Assembly: GCA_913057955.1 (NCBI GenBank)
Contig: CAJXOB010000009.1
Span: forward strand, 1 to 40,465
Length of the DNA stretch: 40,465 nucleotides
Direction of reading: 5' to 3'
Origin: an uncultured Gammaproteobacteria bacterium
Lineage (GTDB): Bacteria > Pseudomonadota > Gammaproteobacteria > PS1 > Pseudothioglobaceae
The notes beneath the pieces were generated by a model. That model saw only the letters and a program-made list of their open reading frames with translations. It did not search any database and had not been told where the DNA came from. Of this stretch, positions 9,445 to 20,623 are shown piece after piece; within the stretch, counting starts at the first letter, position 1, and every line of letters begins with the position of its first letter. The position numbers and the translations under genes were made by a program.

Positions 9445-10979
9445 AATATCAACTAGAAGTATCCAATATTACTAAATCTTATGGAGATTTAAAGGCCAAT
9501 GATAATGTCTCGCTTAGCATAAAGGATTCAAGCATCCATGCTTTGCTTGGTGAGAATGGGGCTGGCAAGTCAACTTTAGTGAAAATTATATATGGCTCAT
9601 TAACGCCAGATAGTGGTGAAATGAAGTGGGCTAATAATAAATATAGCCCTAAAAGCCCTTTTCAAGCTAGAGAAAATGGAATAGCGATGGTGTTCCAGCA
9701 CTTTTCATTATTTGAATCATTAACGGTTGAAGAAAATATAATTCTTGGGCTTGATGGAATCGGTTTAAATGAAAACTTTTCTGAGCAAATAATTAAGTAT
9801 TCAAAGCAGTATGGTTTAGATATTAACCCGCAACAAGTTGTTGGGGACCTATCTGTTGGAGCGCGTCAACGCGTTGAAATTATCCGCTGCTTGATGCAAA
9901 ATCCAAAGTTACTTATTATGGATGAGCCTACTTCAGTATTGACTCCTCAAGAAGTAGCTGATCTATTTGTAACACTTAAAAAACTTGCAGCAGATGGCTG
10001 CGCTATCTTATATATTTCTCATAAGCTTGAAGAGGTTCGTGAAATATGCAGCGAAGCAACAATTTTAAGAGGTGGTAAATTAGTACAAAGCTGCATACCT
10101 CAGGAGCACAGCCAAAAAGAGCTAGCAGAAATGATGATTGGAAAAAAACTAACAGAACTTGCTAGAACCAATATAATTGTTGGTGAAAATATTTTTTCAA
10201 TCGATAATTTAAGTCGAAAAAGTGATGATATATATGGTGTTAATCTTCAAAATATAGCCTTACAGATGAACAAAGGATCTATTGTTGGTATAGCAGGCGT
10301 TGCTGGAAATGGACAAGACGAGTTGATGGAGATTCTTATTGGTGAAATTCCTTCACCAAAAGCAACATTGAATTTTAATGGTCAAGATATTAGTGCTCTA
10401 AACTCGCATGAAAGAAGGCAGCTTTCTATGTTCTTTGTTCCAGAAGAAAGGCTTGGACATGGAGCAGTTCCAGATATGTCTTTAGATGAAAACATGTTGC
10501 TAAGTAGACCGGATTCAACAGAGATGACGAGTCATGGCGTTATTGATTGGACAAAGGTTGCAACTCACTCAAAAAAAGTAATTGATACCTTTGATGTGCA
10601 GACGCCTTCGAGCAGAATGTTAGCTAAATCACTTTCTGGAGGAAACCTGCAGAAGTTCATGGTTGGCAGGGAGCTTGTTCAAGACCCAGAGTTGTTAATT
10701 GTTGCTCAGCCAACTTGGGGGGTTGATGCTGGCTCTGCTAATAATATTCATCAGGCATTGATAGAGCTTGCCGATAAAGGCTCTGCTATATTAATAATCT
10801 CTCAGGATTTAGACGAAATATTAAGTCTATGTGAGCAAATTCATGTCCTATCTGAAGGAAAGCTTTCGGATGCAGTGGATATGAAAAGTAATGGCTTAGA
10901 GAAGATTTCTCAGCTAATGGTTGGCGGCAAAGAAGAAAAAAATTCTAAGTTAATTGCTGGAGCAAAGACTGATGCTTAG
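9441..10979 (+). CDS. BMP-type (nucleoside/purine) ABC transporter, duplicated ATP-binding protein
   Basis: 512 aa; two ABC domains, Walker A GENGAGKST, VGARQRVEI signature, second-domain LSGGNLQKFMVGRE; 4-nt overlap with xdhC. Confidence 0.9.
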   Translation: MKYQLEVSNITKSYGDLKANDNVSLSIKDSSIHALLGENGAGKSTLVKIIYGSLTPDSGEMKWANNKYSPKSPFQARENGIAMVFQHFSLFESLTVEENIILGLDGIGLNENFSEQIIKYSKQYGLDINPQQVVGDLSVGARQRVEIIRCLMQNPKLLIMDEPTSVLTPQEVADLFVTLKKLAADGCAILYISHKLEEVREICSEATILRGGKLVQSCIPQEHSQKELAEMMIGKKLTELARTNIIVGENIFSIDNLSRKSDDIYGVNLQNIALQMNKGSIVGIAGVAGNGQDELMEILIGEIPSPKATLNFNGQDISALNSHERRQLSMFFVPEERLGHGAVPDMSLDENMLLSRPDSTEMTSHGVIDWTKVATHSKKVIDTFDVQTPSSRMLAKSLSGGNLQKFMVGRELVQDPELLIVAQPTWGVDAGSANNIHQALIELADKGSAILIISQDLDEILSLCEQIHVLSEGKLSDAVDMKSNGLEKISQLMVGGKEEKNSKLIAGAKTDA

Positions 10980-12042
10980 ACTTATCCCAAGAGTTGAAAA
11001 TTCTACAGCGATGGTTCTGTTATCACCTGTACTTGCTTTAACCCTGACTGCTCTATCTGCTTATTTAATATTTATTTTTGTTTTGGTTGATATTCCAGTC
11101 TCAAGTGTTTTCTTCACCCTATTTGTAGAGCCTTTAATTGATTCTTACTATTTGTCAGAATTGTTAGTTAAGGCTGCGCCTTTGATGATTATCGGTCTGG
11201 GTCTATCAATTGGATTTAGAGCGGGTATTTGGAATATTGGCGCAGAAGGTCAATACGTTATCGGAGGAATTGCAGGCAGCGCCGTAGGATTATATTTTTA
11301 TGATGTTGAGGCGGTATGGTTGCTTCCATTGATGACTATAGCGGGTATTTTAGGTGGTATGTTTTATGCCGGTATTGCAGCCTTTCTTCGAGTTAAATAT
11401 CAGGTCAATGAAATCTTGGTAACTTTAATGCTGACTTATGTTGCTGTTTTATTTTTAAGTGCAATGCTTCAAGGGCCATTGCGTAACCCATCGGGCTTTA
11501 ACTTTCCAGAAAGTAGGATTTTTCATGATAGCGCTATGCTGCCGATTATTTGGGAAGGTACGCGTTTACATATTGGTTTAATTGTTGCTATTATTCTTTC
11601 ACTTGTTGCTTGGTTTGGGATCAAAAAACATATGTTTGGTATGCAAATTAAAATTTCAGGTAGTGCCCCTCGTGCGGCTAAATTTGCTGGATTTGATGAC
11701 AATAAAACAGTTTGGTATTCACTGCTTATATCGGGCGGACTTGCAGGCCTTGCAGGACTCTTTGAGGCAGCAGGCCCTGCTGGACAACTAACTCCAGGAT
11801 TGCCCGCATTTTATGGCTTTACTGCAATCATTGTCGCATTCTTGGCTAGACTCCATCCAGTTGGAGTTTTATTTTCAGCGCTACTAATTGCGCTTAGCTA
11901 TGTTGGCGGTGAAAATGTGCAAATTGAATACAATTTGCCAAGCTCGATAACTCAAATTTTTCAAGGCATGCTTTTGTTTTATTTCCTGGCTTGCGATATA
12001 TTAATTAAATATAAAGTTGTATTTTTTAAAACTAAAAACTAA
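10972..12042 (+). CDS. BMP-type ABC transporter permease (track start 10954 is TTG; ATG 10972 preferred)
   Basis: Hydrophobic; SIGFRAGIWNIGAEGQY motif of BMP/ribose-type permeases; ATG 10972 overlaps the ATPase stop by 8 nt. Confidence 0.9.
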   Translation: MLRLIPRVENSTAMVLLSPVLALTLTALSAYLIFIFVLVDIPVSSVFFTLFVEPLIDSYYLSELLVKAAPLMIIGLGLSIGFRAGIWNIGAEGQYVIGGIAGSAVGLYFYDVEAVWLLPLMTIAGILGGMFYAGIAAFLRVKYQVNEILVTLMLTYVAVLFLSAMLQGPLRNPSGFNFPESRIFHDSAMLPIIWEGTRLHIGLIVAIILSLVAWFGIKKHMFGMQIKISGSAPRAAKFAGFDDNKTVWYSLLISGGLAGLAGLFEAAGPAGQLTPGLPAFYGFTAIIVAFLARLHPVGVLFSALLIALSYVGGENVQIEYNLPSSITQIFQGMLLFYFLACDILIKYKVVFFKTKN

Positions 12043-12047
12043 AAATT

Positions 12048-12977
12048 ATGAATGAAGGCCTATTTATTAACATTATTATTGGGATAAGCATTGCTTCCGT
12101 GCCTCTTATTTTTGCAGCTATTGGTGAATTATTAGTAGAGCGTTCAGGTGTTCTAAACTTAGGGGTTGAAGGCATGATGATTGTTGGAGCGCTTCTAGGC
12201 TTTGTGGTTATGTCCCATACTCAAAACCCGTTTTTAGCAGTTTTTGCTGCAATGCTTGGCGGAATGGCCATCGCGTCCATTTTTGCTTTTTTGACTCAAT
12301 TCTTGCTTACAAATCAGGTTGCAACTGGACTTGCTTTAACTCTTTTTGGTTTAGGTTTTGCAGCTTTTGCAGGGAGAGGCTATACAGAGGAAACAATTCA
12401 ACTTATCACTGCAGTTCCAATTCCATATTTATCTGATATTCCTTATTTAGGTCCTTTGCTTTTTTCGTTTAACCCTCTTGTATATTTGTCATTTTTTATG
12501 GTTTATTTGGTTTGGTGGTTTTTATTTAAGACTAAGCAGGGTTTAATCTTACGTGCTATCGGAGATAATCATGATGCAGCCCATGCAATTGGTCATAATG
12601 TTGTTCGTTACAGAGTAATGGCTATTTTATTTGGCGGCGCTATGGCTGGAATTGGGGGTTCATTTTTATCACTCGTTCAAGTCCCTATATGGGGAGAGGG
12701 CATGACTGCTGGTAGAGGGTGGATTGCTTTAGGACTTGTTGTTTTTGCCTCATGGCAGCCTTTTAGGATTATATTTGGAGCTATTTTATTTGGAGGAATC
12801 ACTATTCTTCAGATTCATGCTCAAGGATTAAATATAAATGTAAGTGCGCAATACCTATCCATGCTTCCATACTTGGCAACTATTGTTATTCTTGTCAGTC
12901 TTAGGATAAGATTAAAAAATAAAACAAATCGCACAGTTCCTAATTGTTTGGGTAGAATATTTCATTCAACAACTTAG
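12048..12977 (+). CDS. BMP-type ABC transporter permease 2
   Basis: 309 aa; IGELLVERSGVLNLGVEGMMIVGA and GRGWIALGLVVFASWQP motifs of the second permease of this family. Confidence 0.9.
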   Translation: MNEGLFINIIIGISIASVPLIFAAIGELLVERSGVLNLGVEGMMIVGALLGFVVMSHTQNPFLAVFAAMLGGMAIASIFAFLTQFLLTNQVATGLALTLFGLGFAAFAGRGYTEETIQLITAVPIPYLSDIPYLGPLLFSFNPLVYLSFFMVYLVWWFLFKTKQGLILRAIGDNHDAAHAIGHNVVRYRVMAILFGGAMAGIGGSFLSLVQVPIWGEGMTAGRGWIALGLVVFASWQPFRIIFGAILFGGITILQIHAQGLNINVSAQYLSMLPYLATIVILVSLRIRLKNKTNRTVPNCLGRIFHSTT

Positions 12978-13048
12978 TTTGCTGAATAAGGTTTTGTACG
13001 AAGTAAAAAAGTAAGAAAAATTGTTAAATAACTTAAAGGAGAATAAGT

Positions 13049-14134
13049 ATGTCAAATCGAAGTTTGTCGAGTGTTCTAAAGCTCTCGATATTAAGCGTAG
13101 TTTTAGCATTTACGAGTAATGTTTATGCTGAACCTGTTAAAGCCGCTTTTGTATATATTGGGCCAACAGGAGACCATGGGTGGACTTTTGCACATGATCA
13201 AGGCGCAAAATATGTAAAAGAAATGATGGGTGATGACGTAATCATAACTACTGTAGAGAGTGTTGAAGAAAACTCTGATTCAGAGCGTGTTATTACGAGT
13301 CTTGCCAGAAAAAATGATATTATTTTTACAACATCATTTGGTTACATGAATCCGACAGTAAAGGTCGCGGCGCGTTACCCAGATGTTAAATTTGAACACG
13401 CAACAGGCTATATGCGTCCTACTGATAATATTTCTACTTATTCTGCAAGATTTTATGAGGGAAGACACGTTATTGGTAAGATTGCGGGAAGAATGACAGA
13501 GACTAATGTTATTGGTTATATTGCATCATTCCCAATCCCTGAGGTAATTAGAGGTATTAACTCTGCTTATCTAGCTGCTAAGTCGGTAAATCCTGATGTG
13601 GAAATCAAAATCGTTTGGGTTTATTCTTGGTACGATCCAGGTAAAGAAGCTGATGCTGCTAACGCTCTTATAGCTCAAGGTGCTGACATTCTAATGCAAC
13701 ATACTGATTCAACTGCTCCTATGACAGTTGCTGAAGAGAAAGGCGTTTATGCCTTTGGACAAGCTTCAGACATGCGTGAGTGGGGTAAAAATGCTCAATT
13801 GACTGGAATTATTGATGATTGGGGTCCTTACTACTTAGAACGTGTTCAGGCTGTTAAGGACGGCACTTGGACTTCAACTGATGTCTTCCATGGAGTTGAT
13901 TCAGGAATGGTTAAGTTTGCTAAATTGAACAACTCAATGCCTTTTGAAGTTAGAAATGAGGCTTCAAGTGCTATTATTGATTTGTCAATGGGTAAGATTC
14001 ATCCATTTACTGGTCCAATAAACAAGCAAGATGGTAGCCCATGGTTAGCAGAAGGTGAAACTCCACCTAACTATCCTGATCTACTTACAATGGATTTTTA
14101 TGTAGAAGGTATTGACGCTAAGTACCCTAACTAA
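13049..14134 (+). CDS. BMP family ABC transporter substrate-binding protein (purine base/nucleoside)
   Basis: 361 aa; N-terminal signal peptide, VKAAFVYIGPTGDHGWTFAHDQG N-terminus of BMP/PnrA-like proteins; AAGGAG upstream; adjacent to the permeases. Confidence 0.9.
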   Translation: MSNRSLSSVLKLSILSVVLAFTSNVYAEPVKAAFVYIGPTGDHGWTFAHDQGAKYVKEMMGDDVIITTVESVEENSDSERVITSLARKNDIIFTTSFGYMNPTVKVAARYPDVKFEHATGYMRPTDNISTYSARFYEGRHVIGKIAGRMTETNVIGYIASFPIPEVIRGINSAYLAAKSVNPDVEIKIVWVYSWYDPGKEADAANALIAQGADILMQHTDSTAPMTVAEEKGVYAFGQASDMREWGKNAQLTGIIDDWGPYYLERVQAVKDGTWTSTDVFHGVDSGMVKFAKLNNSMPFEVRNEASSAIIDLSMGKIHPFTGPINKQDGSPWLAEGETPPNYPDLLTMDFYVEGIDAKYPN

Positions 14135-14159
14135 TAAAAGTTTATTAAGTAATATTACT

Positions 14160-15226
<1,067 letters not shown>

Positions 15227-15328
15227 TACTAATTGTCCTTATCTTGTTTTTTCATTTCATCAACTTTAAATTACAACAAATTTTTTAATTTATTCAATTG
15301 ATATTGCTATGTTTTTTTAGTTAAGTTT

Positions 15329-15355
15329 CAAATAGTGGAACTATGTGCTAATATA
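15329..15355. promoter_or_regulatory. candidate IclR operator half-site / degenerate palindrome upstream of the sugar operon
   Basis: CAAATAGTGGAACT (15329-15342) is the exact reverse complement of 29416-29429 in the iclR/glpD intergenic region; lies about 140 nt before the SBP gene. Confidence 0.6.
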
Positions 15356-15483
15356 TGGAAATATTTATTCACATGAATTTAAATTTATGTATACTTAATC
15401 TTGATTTGTCATATATAGGTGTATCTATGTCACAAGAGATATGCAATCAAAGAGGTTTTTTTATAATTTAGGAGAAAATAATA

Positions 15484-16722
15484 ATGAAAAAAATATTTAA
15501 AACGCAAATAGCTCTAGCTCTAGCCGGTATCTTGGCTGGAACATCTGCTATTGCTGGAACAATTGTCATCAATGGTGACACTTCTGATCCAGCGCCAAAG
15601 GCGGCATTTCAGGCAGTTATTGATGGATTTGAAGCTGAAAACCCAGATGTAAACGTTGTTTACAATCTTTTTGATCATGAAGGCTATAAAGCTGCAATTC
15701 GCAACTTTCTAAGTGCTGATGCTCCAGATATTTCATTCTGGTATGCGGGTAACAGAATGGCACCATTTGTTGATGCAGGATTGTTTGCACCAATTGATGA
15801 TGTTTGGGCTGACCAAGGACTTTACTCACTAATGAAGACGTCTGCTCCAGGTATGACTATGGATGGTAAGAAGTGGGGAATTCCTTATACTTATTACAAC
15901 TGGGGTGTTTACTATCGTCAAGATATCTTTGAAGACCTAGGTATTGCTGTTCCTAAAACTTGGGATCAATTCATTGCTGCTGGTAAAACTTTAAATGCAA
16001 ACGGTGTAACTCCAATTACAATTGGTACAAAATATCTATGGACTGCTGGTGGTGTATTTGATTACTTAAACCTTCGTACAAATGGATATGATTTCCATAT
16101 GGCTCTAACTAGAGGCGAGGTTGCTTGGACTGATGACCGTGTACGTGCAACTATGGCGAATTGGAAGCAACTGATTGATGCTGACTTTTTCCTTGAAAAT
16201 CATGCTGCTTTAAGCTGGCAAGAAGCATTAGCTCCTATGGGTAATGGTGAGGCTGCTATGTATGTTATGGGTAACTTTGCTGTTGCTCCACTACGCGAGT
16301 TAGGTTTGGATGACAGTAAGCTAGGTTTCTTCCAGTTTCCTGAAATAACTCCGGGAGTTCCTATGGCTGAAGAAGCGCCTACTGACACTATTCATTTATC
16401 TGCAGGTGCAAAAAACCCAGTTGACGCTAAGCGTTTCTTAGCTTATGCTGCGCGCGCTGACGTTCAGACTGCTTGGAATGAAGCGTTAGGTCAATTGCCT
16501 ACTAATGCGGGCTCAAGTGTTGTTGATGACAAGTTCTTGAATGCTGCATTTAATATGCTTAATAACGACGCCCCTGGTGGTGTTGCTCAGTTCTATGATC
16601 GTGATACTAAAGCTGAAATGGCCTCTATTGGCATGGAAAACTTTCAAGAGTTCATGGTTAAGCCTGAGCGCTTAGAGAAGATTCTAGAGCGTCTAGAAAA
16701 AGCTCGTGCAAAACTTTATTAA
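15484..16722 (+). CDS. sugar ABC transporter substrate-binding protein (extracellular solute-binding protein family 1)
   Basis: 412 aa; signal peptide; PDVNVVYNLFDHEGYKAAIRNFLSADAPDISFWYAGNRM and WGIPYTYYNWGVYYRQDIFEDLGI typical of CUT1 SBPs; RBS AGGAG. Confidence 0.92.
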   Translation: MKKIFKTQIALALAGILAGTSAIAGTIVINGDTSDPAPKAAFQAVIDGFEAENPDVNVVYNLFDHEGYKAAIRNFLSADAPDISFWYAGNRMAPFVDAGLFAPIDDVWADQGLYSLMKTSAPGMTMDGKKWGIPYTYYNWGVYYRQDIFEDLGIAVPKTWDQFIAAGKTLNANGVTPITIGTKYLWTAGGVFDYLNLRTNGYDFHMALTRGEVAWTDDRVRATMANWKQLIDADFFLENHAALSWQEALAPMGNGEAAMYVMGNFAVAPLRELGLDDSKLGFFQFPEITPGVPMAEEAPTDTIHLSAGAKNPVDAKRFLAYAARADVQTAWNEALGQLPTNAGSSVVDDKFLNAAFNMLNNDAPGGVAQFYDRDTKAEMASIGMENFQEFMVKPERLEKILERLEKARAKLY

Positions 16723-16740
16723 CCAATAAGGTTTTACTCT

Positions 16741-16780
16741 GTCCCGTGTTCAAGTATTCTTGACACGGGACTTTATTTTT
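16741..16780 (+). terminator. intra-operon hairpin/terminator between SBP and permease genes
   Basis: GTCCCGTGTTCAAG - TATT - CTTGACACGGGAC stem (one bulged T) followed by TTTATTTTT. Confidence 0.8.
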
Positions 16781-16803
16781 AATCAATAAAACTCGGAATA
16801 TGT

Positions 16804-17691
16804 ATGTATTCTTTCTGGAAAAATAATCAATTAAAGCTGTCACCCTGGATTTTTTTAGCCCCTGGCATCTTTATGTTTTCACTTTATGTTATTTTTCCAA
16901 TTTTTCAATCGATAAGTTTAAGCTTATATCAGTGGGATGGGCTCGGCGTAAAAACATATATTGGCGCTGATAACTATATCGAGCTATTAGATGATGAATA
17001 TTTTTACACTTCACTAAAAAACAATGTCATTTGGCTTGTTCTTTATATATTAGCAGTTCCTGCTGGCCTTTTTGCCGCGCTATTTCTGAATCAAACAGTA
17101 AGAGGCATAAGAATATACAAGTCACTATTTTTCTTTCCATTTGTAATTTCTCAAGTCGTCGTAGGATTAGTTTTTAGTTGGTTTTACGACCCTTCAAACG
17201 GACTCTTAAATGTGATCCTTGAAAACTTTGGATTTAGTCCTATTGCTATTTTGGCAGAGGAAGATTATGCGACATACGGAATCATTGCAGCGGGCTTATG
17301 GCCTCAAACTGCTTATTGTATGATTTTATATTTAACAGGACTAAATTCAGTTGATCCTGAGCAAATTGAAGCCGGCCGAATTGACAATGCAAGAGGCTGG
17401 AGAATGTTGTGGTATGTAATATTGCCTCAACTCAAACCTGCTACTTTTATTGCGGTTGTTGTTACCGTCATTGGTGCTCTAAGATCCTTTGATTTAATTT
17501 CTATTATGACAGCTGGTGGTCCGTGGGGATCCAGCCGTGTTCTTGCTTATTATATGTACGAAAAGGCATTTTCAGAGTATGGCTTTCGTATGGGCTACTC
17601 TGCGGCTATAGCAGTAGTCCTCCTTGGTATTATGATGATTTATATTGGACTTATTCTGTATAGATTGTATCGAGATGAAAAAGGCTATTAA
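16804..17691 (+). CDS. sugar ABC transporter permease (MalF/UgpA-like, CUT1)
   Basis: 295 aa; LAPGIFMFSLYVIFPIFQSISLSLYQWDG and EAGRIDNARGWRMLWYVILPQLKP EAA-type loop. Confidence 0.9.
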   Translation: MYSFWKNNQLKLSPWIFLAPGIFMFSLYVIFPIFQSISLSLYQWDGLGVKTYIGADNYIELLDDEYFYTSLKNNVIWLVLYILAVPAGLFAALFLNQTVRGIRIYKSLFFFPFVISQVVVGLVFSWFYDPSNGLLNVILENFGFSPIAILAEEDYATYGIIAAGLWPQTAYCMILYLTGLNSVDPEQIEAGRIDNARGWRMLWYVILPQLKPATFIAVVVTVIGALRSFDLISIMTAGGPWGSSRVLAYYMYEKAFSEYGFRMGYSAAIAVVLLGIMMIYIGLILYRLYRDEKGY

Positions 17692-17693
17692 AT

Positions 17694-18542
17694 ATGTTTC
17701 CGACTCCAATTGAAAAAACTAAATTATCCACTCAGCGCCTGTATAAGATAGCGCTGCCTATTGCTATGATTATTTGGCTTCTACCTCTCTTGGCAGTAGC
17801 TTTGACATCAGTTCGCTCAGGAGTTGATATCAACTCTGGCAACTACTGGGGAATGCCAACCTCTATTAACTTTTTTGAAAACTATACGGCTGTCTTTACA
17901 GACTCACCACTAGGTTATTACATTTTAAATAGTTTTAAAATAACCATTCCAACAGTGATTGGTGCGATTGTTCTTTCAAGCCTTACCGGCTTTGCATTAG
18001 GTGTTTATAGATTTAAACTTAATTTATTTGTATTTTTTATTTTTGTTGCTGGCAACTTTATTCCTTATCAAATACTTATGGTTCCAGTTAGAGATCTTTC
18101 TCTTGCGTTAGGCCTTTACAACTCTGTATGGGGGCTTGTTGCTTTTCATATAGCATTTCAAACCGGTTTTTGCACCTTCTTTATGCGCAACTTTATTCGC
18201 GCTCTTCCGTTTGAGTTAATCGAGGCTGCTAGAGTTGAAGGGGTTTCTGAATTTAAAATTTTCTGGTACGTCGTTGTTCCATTAATGAAGCCAGCAATGG
18301 CAGCATTATCTGTGCTAATTTTTACTTTCATATGGAATGATTATTTTTGGGCTCTTGTGTTGACTCAAGGGGCAGATGCAATGCCAATTACAGCAGGCTT
18401 AAACTCACTTAATGGTCAATGGATCGCTAACCAACACTTGGTTTCTGCTGGCTCTATAATTGCAGCCCTTCCACCAGTTTTAATGTTTTTCTTAATGCAA
18501 AAACATTTCATAGCTGGACTAACACTAGGGGCGGTTAAGTAA
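17694..18542 (+). CDS. sugar ABC transporter permease (MalG/UgpE-like, CUT1)
   Basis: 282 aa; EAARVEGVSEFKIFWYVVVPLMKPAMAAL EAA loop. Confidence 0.9.
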   Translation: MFPTPIEKTKLSTQRLYKIALPIAMIIWLLPLLAVALTSVRSGVDINSGNYWGMPTSINFFENYTAVFTDSPLGYYILNSFKITIPTVIGAIVLSSLTGFALGVYRFKLNLFVFFIFVAGNFIPYQILMVPVRDLSLALGLYNSVWGLVAFHIAFQTGFCTFFMRNFIRALPFELIEAARVEGVSEFKIFWYVVVPLMKPAMAALSVLIFTFIWNDYFWALVLTQGADAMPITAGLNSLNGQWIANQHLVSAGSIIAALPPVLMFFLMQKHFIAGLTLGAVK

Positions 18543-20623
18543 TGCAGCAATGGCGCATTGATACTCTTGACCAAACTTTGGTTTTTTCTTCATTGAATGA
18601 GAGACTTCCTTGCGTTATATATTGGGGTAATCGTTTACCTGAAAATGAAAACCTTGCTGATTTAGCTGATGCAGTAGCTAAAGATTGGGGGGACAACTTG
18701 CTGGATAAAGTTCCTGAGTTATCAGTCTCACCTGAGCAGTCTGCTAATTTTCCAGGACAACTCGGCTCTAAAATGAGAAGCCTTGATGGAAGAATTCTTT
18801 CAAGTAACTTTGTTTTCTCAGATAATAAAGTAGAAGAGAATTTGCTAATCTTAATTTATAGTGATGAGTCTTTAGAGCAAACATATACGCTAACAATAAG
18901 CGCATTTGAAGATAGTAATACGTTCACTCTTAGTGCCAAAATTGACAGTAAAGAACCAATATTTATGGACTGGCTTTCAGCCCCCGTAATTCAAGCACCT
19001 CAAAATAGTAACGAAATGATTGATTATGGAGGGCAGTGGAGTGGTGAATTTCGAAGCCAAAAAACTCCATGGGTTACAGGTGTTCATCTGCGTGAGTCAA
19101 GATCCGGAACAACAAGTCATGCAAACTTCCCAGGCTTGTTAATCCCAACTTTAGGAAGTTCAGAGAATTCAGGCTCTTGCTATGGCTTTCATTACGGATG
19201 GTCAGGCGGTCATCGCATGATTGCTGAGCAGCTTCCAGATGGTCGAAGGCAAGTTCAATTTGGAAATACTGAAAATAGTGAGCCGACTTCTGGAAATAGC
19301 TTTGAGACTGCAAAGCTATTTATTTGCCACTCTAGTAATGGAGTTGGAGGGGTAGGGCGGTCCTTTCGAAGTCATGTAGCTAATTCAATTATTGACTTAT
19401 CAAAAGATAGCATTAGACCAGTTCATTATAATTGTTGGGAGGCTATCTATTTTGATCATAATATTGACCAATTAAAAGAAATAGCCAGCCTAGCTTTTGA
19501 GATTGGAGCCGAAAGGTTTGTTCTTGACGACGGATGGTTCAAAGATCGCAATAATGCTAAATCGAGCCTTGGTGACTGGGTTGTTGATAAGAAAAAATAC
19601 CCAGATGGATTGCATCCATTAATTAAGCATATCAATTCCCTTGGAATGTCATTTGGATTGTGGTTTGAGCCAGAGATGGTTAGTCCTGATAGCGACCTTT
19701 ATCGCCGCCACCCTGAATGGATAATGGGTCACAAAGATCAAACCCTTGGGCGAGATCAATTAGTCCTTAATATCTCAATAAAAGATGTTGAAGATTATCT
19801 CTTTGAGAAAATTTCAGCCTTATTAGCGGAGTACCCAATTGAGTATATCAAGTGGGATCACAATCGAGTTTTGCCATTCCCCGATGCCTCGCAAACAAAT
19901 AGCTTATACGCACTTCTTAAGCGTATTAGATTAGCGTATCCAAATGTTGAGATCGAGTCATGCTCATCAGGTGGTGGCCGAATTGATTATGGCATCTTAG
20001 AGAGTACACAAAGAGTTTGGCTGTCTGATAGTAATGATGCAATTGAAAGGTTGCGTATTCAGCATGAGGCCATATTATGGTTACCTACCTCTATAACGGG
20101 AAGCCATGTTGGTCCAAAAGTTTGCCACACATCTGGGCGTGAACTTCCACTAGCTTTTAGAGCGTGGGTTGCAGCGCAAAGACATATGGGTTTTGAGATG
20201 GACCCTCGCGAACTTTCGACTTCAGATAAAACACTGTTGAAAGCTATTACTGGTTGGTGGAAAGAAAATCGCCAGTGGATGAAAGATGCAAATATTTTGA
20301 GGTTACCTTGTGTCGATAAAAGCATAACCGCTGAAATTCAAATTAATTCAAGCGCGGATCATTTTGTTGTTTTTGCAGGCCAAAACGCATCGTCAGATTT
20401 CAGCTCACCGCTACCGCTTGTGCTGGCTGGGCTTAAGCCAATGTCAATGTATAATATTTCCTTATATAATAAAAATCAGATCAGCTCTCTTGGTAAAACA
20501 AAAGGTGGTCTTTTACAAAAAACATTAAAACTTAGCGGGCATTTTTTAATGAGTCATGGATTACAATTACCTAAAGCTTTTCCTGCTAATATGATGGTAA
20601 TAGAAGGGGATAAAGCTGCATGA
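18542..20623 (+). CDS. alpha-galactosidase (GH36), no signal peptide apparent
   Basis: 693 aa; FVLDDGWFKDRNNAKSSLGDWVVDKKKYPDGLHPLIKHINSLGMSFGLWFEPEMVSPDSDLYRRHPEW and nucleophile region YIKWDHNR; typical GH36. Confidence 0.93.
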   Translation: MQQWRIDTLDQTLVFSSLNERLPCVIYWGNRLPENENLADLADAVAKDWGDNLLDKVPELSVSPEQSANFPGQLGSKMRSLDGRILSSNFVFSDNKVEENLLILIYSDESLEQTYTLTISAFEDSNTFTLSAKIDSKEPIFMDWLSAPVIQAPQNSNEMIDYGGQWSGEFRSQKTPWVTGVHLRESRSGTTSHANFPGLLIPTLGSSENSGSCYGFHYGWSGGHRMIAEQLPDGRRQVQFGNTENSEPTSGNSFETAKLFICHSSNGVGGVGRSFRSHVANSIIDLSKDSIRPVHYNCWEAIYFDHNIDQLKEIASLAFEIGAERFVLDDGWFKDRNNAKSSLGDWVVDKKKYPDGLHPLIKHINSLGMSFGLWFEPEMVSPDSDLYRRHPEWIMGHKDQTLGRDQLVLNISIKDVEDYLFEKISALLAEYPIEYIKWDHNRVLPFPDASQTNSLYALLKRIRLAYPNVEIESCSSGGGRIDYGILESTQRVWLSDSNDAIERLRIQHEAILWLPTSITGSHVGPKVCHTSGRELPLAFRAWVAAQRHMGFEMDPRELSTSDKTLLKAITGWWKENRQWMKDANILRLPCVDKSITAEIQINSSADHFVVFAGQNASSDFSSPLPLVLAGLKPMSMYNISLYNKNQISSLGKTKGGLLQKTLKLSGHFLMSHGLQLPKAFPANMMVIEGDKAA

